Shown here in pieces: positions 1 to 5,130 of a DNA stretch of 20,026 nt (within the stretch, counting starts at the first letter, position 1; every line of letters starts with the position of its first letter). The DNA comes from a virus. The translations under genes and the position numbers were made by a program. The notes beneath the pieces are model-generated. The model worked only from the letters and a program-made list of their open reading frames with translations, did no database searches and was not told the origin of the DNA. The stretch is taken from positions 1-20,026 of the IMG/VR virus record IMGVR_UViG_3300025853_000885, one strand, 5' to 3'.

Positions 1-307
1 GATTTATGAAGCCTGTAGGACTATGGTGGAACTAGAGGATAGATTCCTAGACCTAGTGTTTGAGCAAGGTGACATAGAAGGACTGACCAAGAAAGAGATG
101 CAGAAGTACATTAGATACATTGCAGACCGTAGGTTGCTACAGTTAGGTCTAAAGCCCAACTACAACGTCAAAGACAACCCTCTGGGCTGGTTAGACGAGG
201 TACTGGGAGTAGAACACCAGAACTTCTTTGAAGGCCGTGCAACGGCTTATATGAAGGCTGGGCTACGAGGTAACATGCAGAAGGTTAAGTTTGCTAATGT
301 AGCTTAG
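1..307 (+). CDS. nrdB: Ribonucleoside-diphosphate reductase, class I beta subunit (3' end, partial)
   Basis: The frame is open from base 2 to the TAG at 305-307, so the gene continues off the left edge; the ATG at 23 is internal. The roughly 100 visible residues match the C-terminal helices of class I RNR beta subunits: a VELEDRFLDL segment, IEGLTKKEMQKYIRYIADRR, QLGLKP, NPLGWLDEVL and EHQNFFEGRATAY. By family knowledge this subunit houses the metal/radical cofactor used by the alpha subunit to reduce ribonucleotides to deoxyribonucleotides, and many lytic phages carry it to feed replication. The metal ligands lie upstream of the window. The C-terminus (after TAYMKAG, ending KVKFANVA) has no further tyrosine and no acidic tail peptide, unlike the well-studied enterobacterial protein. 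It is the only plus-strand gene here and converges on the virion gene block. The family call is firm; the subclass is not determinable. Confidence 0.88.
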   Translation, partial: IYEACRTMVELEDRFLDLVFEQGDIEGLTKKEMQKYIRYIADRRLLQLGLKPNYNVKDNPLGWLDEVLGVEHQNFFEGRATAYMKAGLRGNMQKVKFANVA

Positions 308-314
308 GGGAACT

Positions 315-336
315 GGGGAGTCGCCTATGGCTCCCC
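315..336. terminator. GC-rich hairpin at the convergent gene junction, possible terminator
   Basis: Arms GGGGAGTCG (315-323) and TGGCTCCCC (328-336) can form a 9-bp stem, with two G-T pairs and a 4-base loop. It lies between the stop of the RNR gene (307) and the last codons of the opposing gene, whose stop is at 325-327. On the plus strand it is followed by TTCTTCC, only moderately T-rich; on the minus strand no T-run follows. It may stop transcripts from one or both sides, but the missing U-tract makes this tentative. Confidence 0.4.
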
Positions 337-1944
337 TTCTTCCGCTTGTTCGGGTTCTTCTTCTTCTTTTACAACTTTAGCGTTTTGCAACATTTCAACT
401 AAAACTAAACGGTCTGCTTTTAATTGCTCAACAAATACTTTGTCTCCTGCTTTTTCTGCTGCTTTTATAGCTTTACCCGCGTATTCAATAGCCTGTCCTA
501 TCTTTTTTCTACTTTTACTGTTAAAGGTCAGATACCCTACTCCAGCGGCTGTGCCTGCTAGAGAGCCGCCAGCTAGTAAAGATAGTCCTGTTCCGCTTGA
601 TAGAAAACTAACCCCTGCTCCAACAGCAGCGGCAGCAGCGGCTATCCCCGGAATTGTAGTCCCTACATATCTTCGTCCTCTCTTAAAGATATTCCTAAAA
701 CTCTTTTCCATATTGTCTATTATTTTAGGCCGTAAAAAATCATCCACTATTAGAAGGTTACTCATTTCTTTCATTTTGCCCTGAAAATCAGCGCCAAATA
801 CAGAAGACTCTCTTTCTAAAATTGAATTAAGTTTGCTTCTCAGTTGAAGTAAAGATCGTTGTCCTGCTTTAACTTGTGCAGCAGTGTAGTTACTGTCTCC
901 AAAATAATCGTCTAGCTCTCGTCTTAATTTTAATAGCTCCCCTAAAGTTCCTTCTCCTTTTTGTATACGATCAACAGCTATTTCAAAAAGTTCTGAAGCG
1001 GCATTATACTCTGCTTTCTGCTTCCACATTTTATCTTTGAAAAAAGAAGACAAATCTTGCTCTAGTTCAGATATTATCTGCTTCTTGTCAACTCTAGGTG
1101 CAAGGCTTAATCTTGTTTGAACTTGGCTTTCCAATCTGCTCAAACGTTTGTCAATAAGCTGCCTGTTCTTAAAAGCAGACTTAGAAGGCTTGAAGTCAGG
1201 GATGTTATTGTCTACGTAAGTTATAGCGTCGGATGTTCGTTGATCTTGAGGACGCCAACGAGTAGAATTAAACATTCCTTCCTCGACTATATCTTCAACG
1301 TTCATCTTACTTACATCAGGAGCAAGATAGTCTGTTATAGCTTTTCTTCTATTTTTGGAGATAGAACCTTCTGCTTGTCCTCTAACCCAAGCGCCTCCTT
1401 TTTCTATAGGCTCTCCTGCGGATGGTAGCGGAACTTTAGGTGCTTTTAATGCACTTAAGTTTATTGCACCTTCTACAGTTTCTAAAAGTCTTTGGTTTGC
1501 AGGACTACTTTGCGCCCACTCAGCTATAGCTGTGGCTCCTTTATCAAACGTAGCTGCAAACTCTCTACCAAGCTCTGTTTCTCTTAGGTACGAAAACAAG
1601 TCTTCAGCGGTATCAAATACAAATGGAACAGCCCTCTCAAGACCTTCTGTAACTGCCTCTGCTGCACCACCTACTACCTGTCCCCCTAAAACTCTAACAG
1701 CTTTAGCTGGTTGGCTAGTAGTGGGGTCTGCGGCAGACATAGGCTCGCCTAAAACATCTAAGATTTTAGCCCCTCTTTCAGATGCAATACGCCCTACAGC
1801 TTGTCCGTATGTTTCTTTATTTGCTTCTTCTGCTTCTTTGGCTTCTATCGCACGTTGTATTTCAGTAACAACTTCTTGAGGTTGCTTAGTTTTAACGGCT
1901 TCTTCAAAAGCAGTGTATAAGTCCTGTAAACTTAATTCTTCCAT
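325..1944 (-). CDS. Putative internal virion / DNA-ejection protein with C-terminal hydrophobic segments (539 aa)
   Basis: I do not recognise a named domain. The protein is mostly charged and helical. Residues 1-50 are acidic and amphipathic. Residues 255-400 look like long coiled-coil helices (KRLSRLESQVQTRL, ELLKLRRELDDYF). Residues 428-474 are a Gly/Ala-rich hydrophobic stretch long enough for two membrane spans, preceded by a basic KRGRR patch. The protein ends in a strongly acidic tail (KEEEEPEQAEEGEP). Last gene of the virion block, starting 2 bases after the stop of the 450-residue protein. The position at the distal end of the structural operon, the size and the membrane-capable segment fit the internal core or ejection proteins of short-tailed phages, which leave the capsid and form a channel across the cell envelope. 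That role is inference; a minor structural or lysis-related protein is possible. The ribosome site is weak (GGCGG upstream of ATG), suggesting translational coupling. Confidence 0.6.
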   Translation of the reverse strand: MEELSLQDLYTAFEEAVKTKQPQEVVTEIQRAIEAKEAEEANKETYGQAVGRIASERGAKILDVLGEPMSAADPTTSQPAKAVRVLGGQVVGGAAEAVTEGLERAVPFVFDTAEDLFSYLRETELGREFAATFDKGATAIAEWAQSSPANQRLLETVEGAINLSALKAPKVPLPSAGEPIEKGGAWVRGQAEGSISKNRRKAITDYLAPDVSKMNVEDIVEEGMFNSTRWRPQDQRTSDAITYVDNNIPDFKPSKSAFKNRQLIDKRLSRLESQVQTRLSLAPRVDKKQIISELEQDLSSFFKDKMWKQKAEYNAASELFEIAVDRIQKGEGTLGELLKLRRELDDYFGDSNYTAAQVKAGQRSLLQLRSKLNSILERESSVFGADFQGKMKEMSNLLIVDDFLRPKIIDNMEKSFRNIFKRGRRYVGTTIPGIAAAAAAVGAGVSFLSSGTGLSLLAGGSLAGTAAGVGYLTFNSKSRKKIGQAIEYAGKAIKAAEKAGDKVFVEQLKADRLVLVEMLQNAKVVKEEEEPEQAEEGEP

Positions 1945-1946
1945 TG

Positions 1947-3299
1947 TTAGCTACCGCCTATTCTGCCTTCACGAAGTAATCTGTTAAACAGGTCTTGCGT
2001 TTGTGTGCCATAGTTGCTTAAATCATACTCTGATTGAAGGTCTTGTTTATCAAAAGTCTGTCTTGGAGGAAGCTGCCGTATTTTACCCATCAGCCCAATA
2101 TCAGCAGCATCTAACGCATCTTTGTCTTTAAGGTAGTCTATTTCTCTGTTAAACCTTTCCATTCCTAGCTCTAACGCATCTCTTTCAATACCTAAAAGTC
2201 TTATTACGTTTTCTTCTGTAACAGAGGATATATCAGCACCTACCATATCTTTCGTAAAACTCAAATCAGCGTTAGAAATTCCTGTTCCTGAACCTAATGC
2301 TTTAATTCTATCAAGAACTTTTTGCGCCCTGCTTTGAACAAACTCAATAGTATTCACTGCTGTTTGAGAAGGATCTATTAGTCCCCCGCTCAAGACGCTG
2401 AGTGCTTTATCTAATTCAGTTTTAAGGTTTCCAAAAGTTCCTGTGTATATACCTTTGTCAACAAGTTCTAAAGATCTATTGTTATCTACGGCCTGTTGAT
2501 AAGCTCCTGATGCAAAATCATAAGTTTCCGCAAAATCTTTAAGAATAATGTCTTCTACGCCGCTTCCTATTCTTCCTGCTTTAGTAATAACTTGAGTTAC
2601 TCTAGGATCTTCTTCTAAAGCTCCTACGTCCTCTGCAAAAGACCATTTATTGTTATAAAAAACTTTGCCACCTCTGGTTGGCAGTTGAACAACATTATCG
2701 TCTATTACAAAGCGTTTAGAGTCTGTTCCTTCAGCAAGAGTACCCATCTTTTCGACTTCTTCTAAACTCAAGTCTTTAACATCTTGTGGCTCTAAACCAA
2801 AAGTAGCAGCAACAGCGTTTATAGCACCTTGTTGTCGTTTAGTGTCTATACGCTTAAATTCTTCTTGTCTTAAATCTTTAGAAAGTTCTTTTAATTGCTC
2901 TGGGCTTGCGTTTTGGATGCTTTCCACTAATCCTTCAGCGCCTATTGCGTTAGCCCTAGCTACTAAAGATTGTTTATATTGTTTTTGCTGTTGCGCTGCT
3001 TGTCTTCCTTCCTGTATCTTTTGTATTTTAATAAGAGCGTTTTGTATCTGTTCAGGTGTACCGTACTTAGCTACAATTTCTAAACTTTTAATCTGTGCGT
3101 TAGGATCTCTAGGATCAATACCCCGTAACTCTGCCTGTGATTTCTCCTGAGTAGAGCGCATGTCCATCCCAACTAAGCCACCTAAGTTACGTGCAAAAAT
3201 AGCTTCAGCAGGAGCCATGCCTGTCAGCATTCCGCTTGCTTGTCCTTGACCAGCTACAGGAGAAGGTCGAAAAGCCCCTATTCTATCTAAAATACCCAT
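1947..3299 (-). CDS. Putative internal virion protein (450 aa)
   Basis: Starts at the ATG at 3299-3297 (MGILDRIGAF) rather than the upstream start at 3338, because AGAGGG sits 8-10 bases before this ATG, inside the end of the preceding gene, and the longer form would add 13 residues overlapping that gene. The protein is helical and Gln/Lys-rich. Residues 60-115 form an amphipathic helix region (QIKSLEIVAKYG then IQKIQEGRQ). Residues 320-390 contain a conserved-looking block (SRAQKVLDRIKALGSGTGIS, then LGIERDALELGMERFN) that I associate with phage internal/ejection proteins. No signal peptide, membrane span or catalytic motif is visible. Middle of three consecutive large genes at the distal end of the virion operon. 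The function is inferred from context only. Confidence 0.6.
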   Translation of the reverse strand: MGILDRIGAFRPSPVAGQGQASGMLTGMAPAEAIFARNLGGLVGMDMRSTQEKSQAELRGIDPRDPNAQIKSLEIVAKYGTPEQIQNALIKIQKIQEGRQAAQQQKQYKQSLVARANAIGAEGLVESIQNASPEQLKELSKDLRQEEFKRIDTKRQQGAINAVAATFGLEPQDVKDLSLEEVEKMGTLAEGTDSKRFVIDDNVVQLPTRGGKVFYNNKWSFAEDVGALEEDPRVTQVITKAGRIGSGVEDIILKDFAETYDFASGAYQQAVDNNRSLELVDKGIYTGTFGNLKTELDKALSVLSGGLIDPSQTAVNTIEFVQSRAQKVLDRIKALGSGTGISNADLSFTKDMVGADISSVTEENVIRLLGIERDALELGMERFNREIDYLKDKDALDAADIGLMGKIRQLPPRQTFDKQDLQSEYDLSNYGTQTQDLFNRLLREGRIGGS

Positions 3300-3303
3300 G
3301 TTA

Positions 3304-4392
3304 CTACCCTCTATCAAAGATACTTGAGAACAGACCACCTAGTGTTTGCTCACCAAGTATCTGATCGAATAAATTAGCTGTGCCTTGTCCGGCGGCAGCT
3401 TGTCCACCAGCACCTATTATAGAAGAATAAATGTTTGACATTCCTTGTGCCTTAGCTGATTCAGCTTGCAGTATGTCTTCCAAAGCAGACATCTGAGCCG
3501 CAGATAAAAACCCTGCACCCTGTCTTTGACCAATACCCGCAAGGTCAGACAGAGAAACAGCAGGAGTCAGTGTTGACAATAGTTGCTGCTCTGGTGCGTA
3601 TTCTAACCCTAGACTTGCACCGATGTTCTGTAACTGTGCATCTTGTAAGAAAGCAGGTAAACTAGCAGCGGAAGTACCTAAACCAAACAGACCCTGAGCA
3701 GACGCTAGGTCTTGCTGTCTTTCAGTGCCTGCTTGTCCAAGTGCTGCTAAGGCTGCTCTGTTCTTTGCTTCCTCTTGAGCTTGTGCTAGTGCAAACTGCT
3801 CAGGAGAACCACCAAACTGCGCTGTACGTAATCCTGTACGTCCCTGAGACTGTAGTTGCTCTTGTAACGCTATGCGTTGTCTTTCTTCTTCAGGACGCTG
3901 TACTGCACGTATACGTTCAAATACGTCAGCTTCTCTAGCAGCCGTAGGGGTCATAAAGCCTGTGAGAGCGCCTGTAACGCCGCCTAACGCCTGTTGCTGT
4001 ATACCTGATACATCAGGGACACCTGCGCCTGTATAGCTGCCTAGAAGCCCTCCTGTGATGCCTGAGAGCGCCTGCTGTCTAGCTTGCTGCTCTGGGGACA
4101 AAGTAGTACCAAAACCACCTTCAGGAGTGGTTGTTATACCACCAAAACCAGTAGACACTGTAAAAGGCTTAAACTGAGACGCAGCGGCTGCTTCTTGTCC
4201 TATTTCTCTAGCACCTGTGGCAGCTTCTCGCGCTATGTCGCCGTACTGGTCATAATAGTTTTGCAGGTTAGCATAACTTAAACCGGCTCCGGCTAAGTCA
4301 CCTAACCCTATATTCCCAATGTTACTTAATAGGTCACTAAAGAAACCTTGGTTATAGTCGCCTGCGTTATAATATCCTGTTCCATTCGACAT
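3304..4392 (-). CDS. Putative virion structural / ejection protein, Ala-Gly-Gln-rich (362 aa)
   Basis: Low-complexity protein rich in Ala, Gly, Gln and Leu. An N-terminal Tyr/Asn/Gly segment (1-50) is followed by Ala-rich helices. Residues 152-215 form a charged block (ERIRAVQRPEEERQRIALQE, then GRTGLRTAQFGGSPEQFALA) of a kind I recall from marine podovirus structural genes. Gly/Ala-rich hydrophobic stretches (108-118, 138-146, 325-335) are short for true membrane spans. It begins after a moderately good AGAGAG site and is followed, with only 4 bases between, by the 450-residue gene. The combination resembles the smallest of the three ejection proteins in P22-like and T7-like phages (family knowledge), but no direct homology can be claimed from the sequence alone. 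Confidence 0.58.
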   Translation of the reverse strand: MSNGTGYYNAGDYNQGFFSDLLSNIGNIGLGDLAGAGLSYANLQNYYDQYGDIAREAATGAREIGQEAAAASQFKPFTVSTGFGGITTTPEGGFGTTLSPEQQARQQALSGITGGLLGSYTGAGVPDVSGIQQQALGGVTGALTGFMTPTAAREADVFERIRAVQRPEEERQRIALQEQLQSQGRTGLRTAQFGGSPEQFALAQAQEEAKNRAALAALGQAGTERQQDLASAQGLFGLGTSAASLPAFLQDAQLQNIGASLGLEYAPEQQLLSTLTPAVSLSDLAGIGQRQGAGFLSAAQMSALEDILQAESAKAQGMSNIYSSIIGAGGQAAAGQGTANLFDQILGEQTLGGLFSSIFDRG

Positions 4393-4402
4393 TGTTATCT
4401 CT

Positions 4403-4624
4403 CTATATCACTATACTTGTTATTACTGTTGCTGCTGTTGTAACTACTACAGTGACAACAAGCCATGCCAGCTTTTCCCATCTGGCTGCATGACTGTCAG
4501 CCACCTTACGAAGTTCACGTAATTCTACTACAGCTTCACCCCAACGCTCACCACATTCTCTCTCATGTTCAGATATGCGTTCTAAGGCTTCTAAAGCTAC
4601 TTCCATTTCAGTGTTGACAGTCAT
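4403..4624 (-). CDS. Small tail-anchored membrane protein, holin-accessory-like (73 aa)
   Basis: The ATG at 4624-4622 is preferred over the GTG at 4636 because AGGTG lies 9 bases upstream of it, while the GTG has no ribosome site. The GTG start would give 77 residues. The first 50 residues are charged and predicted helical (ALEALERISEHERE, VVELRELRKVADSHAARWEK). The last 22 residues are a single hydrophobic span (LAWLVVTVVVTTAATVITSI). A soluble helix followed by a C-terminal anchor is the layout of XhlA-type haemolysin/holin accessory proteins, so a lysis role is possible, though a virion-associated role cannot be excluded. It directly follows another small membrane protein gene. Confidence 0.62.
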   Translation of the reverse strand: MTVNTEMEVALEALERISEHERECGERWGEAVVELRELRKVADSHAARWEKLAWLVVTVVVTTAATVITSIVI

Positions 4625-4636
4625 ACCTACTTTCAC

Positions 4637-4798
4637 CTATTGCTTTGCTTTACCAACTACTAAGGCAAAATACTCAAGGACTTTATATGCTTTAGCAACC
4701 ATAGCATCGTCCTTGGGCGTTGGTGTCATTGCTGTTATTGCTGATGCTAGCGCAACGGCTGCTGTAGCAATGTTAAAGATGTTTATTAGTAATTCCAT
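4637..4798 (-). CDS. Small membrane protein with one N-terminal span (53 aa)
   Basis: ORF starting MELLINIFNIATAAVALA and ending VVGKAKQ. The ATG overlaps the stop of the tail-fibre-associated gene as TAATG, so translation is probably coupled. Residues 4-24 are a continuous hydrophobic, Ala-rich segment. A TPTPKDD turn and a short helix (VAKAYKVLEYFALVVGKAK) follow. I recall similar proteins of about 50 residues near tail genes in marine phages, all of unknown function. A holin or other membrane-active role is conceivable but only inferred. The overlap-coupled start, uninterrupted reading and sensible composition support a real gene. Confidence 0.65.
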   Translation of the reverse strand: MELLINIFNIATAAVALASAITAMTPTPKDDAMVAKAYKVLEYFALVVGKAKQ

Positions 4799-5124
4799 TA
4801 CCAAGGTACTCCATTACCGCTCACTGGGTTTTTGCTGAGTTCAATTTGATTAGCGACTGATGCTTCGTATGCTTCAACCTGCTCCTCACCAAGGGCTGCT
4901 TTAGCCCATGAAATAGCGTCTGCTTCAGAAATGTCTGCGTAAGCTGTGAAGCTGTCTGCATCTGGTGCTTCTAGCCCCACAGTGCCGTAGCATCTGCCTG
5001 AGTGCCTTATGTCATCCACTGTCTCACTGTCGATACATTGCCAGTGGAGCACAGTTACAACGTCGCTTAGGTCGCCGTCGGTTAGGGTTCTGTCCATTGT
5101 TGATACTGTCCATGTTGCTGCCAT
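4798..5124 (-). CDS. Tail-fibre-associated small protein (108 aa)
   Basis: Begins 6 bases after the tail fibre stop with a GAAGGA ribosome site. Residues 1-30 look like a beta-rich segment (ATWTVSTMDR, DVVTVLHWQC). Residues 60-108 carry a pattern I recognise from proteins placed just after fibre genes in marine phages and cyanophages: FTAYADISEADAISWAKAAL, GEEQVEAYEASVANQI, then NPVSGNGVPW at the very end. The family (possibly DUF7936, from memory) has no established function. Its constant position after the fibre gene suggests a fibre assembly or capping role; that is inference. Confidence 0.7.
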   Translation of the reverse strand: MAATWTVSTMDRTLTDGDLSDVVTVLHWQCIDSETVDDIRHSGRCYGTVGLEAPDADSFTAYADISEADAISWAKAALGEEQVEAYEASVANQIELSKNPVSGNGVPW

Positions 5125-5130
5125 TTTTAT

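Noticed and set aside
440-1879. Plus-strand open frames opposite the 539-residue gene
   Set aside because: They mirror the minus-strand coding sequence, lack ribosome sites and break the single-strand gene packing.
3300-3338. Longer start for the 450-residue gene (13 extra residues)
   Set aside because: The internal ATG at 3299 has a good AGAGGG site; the longer form overlaps the upstream gene and has no ribosome site of its own.
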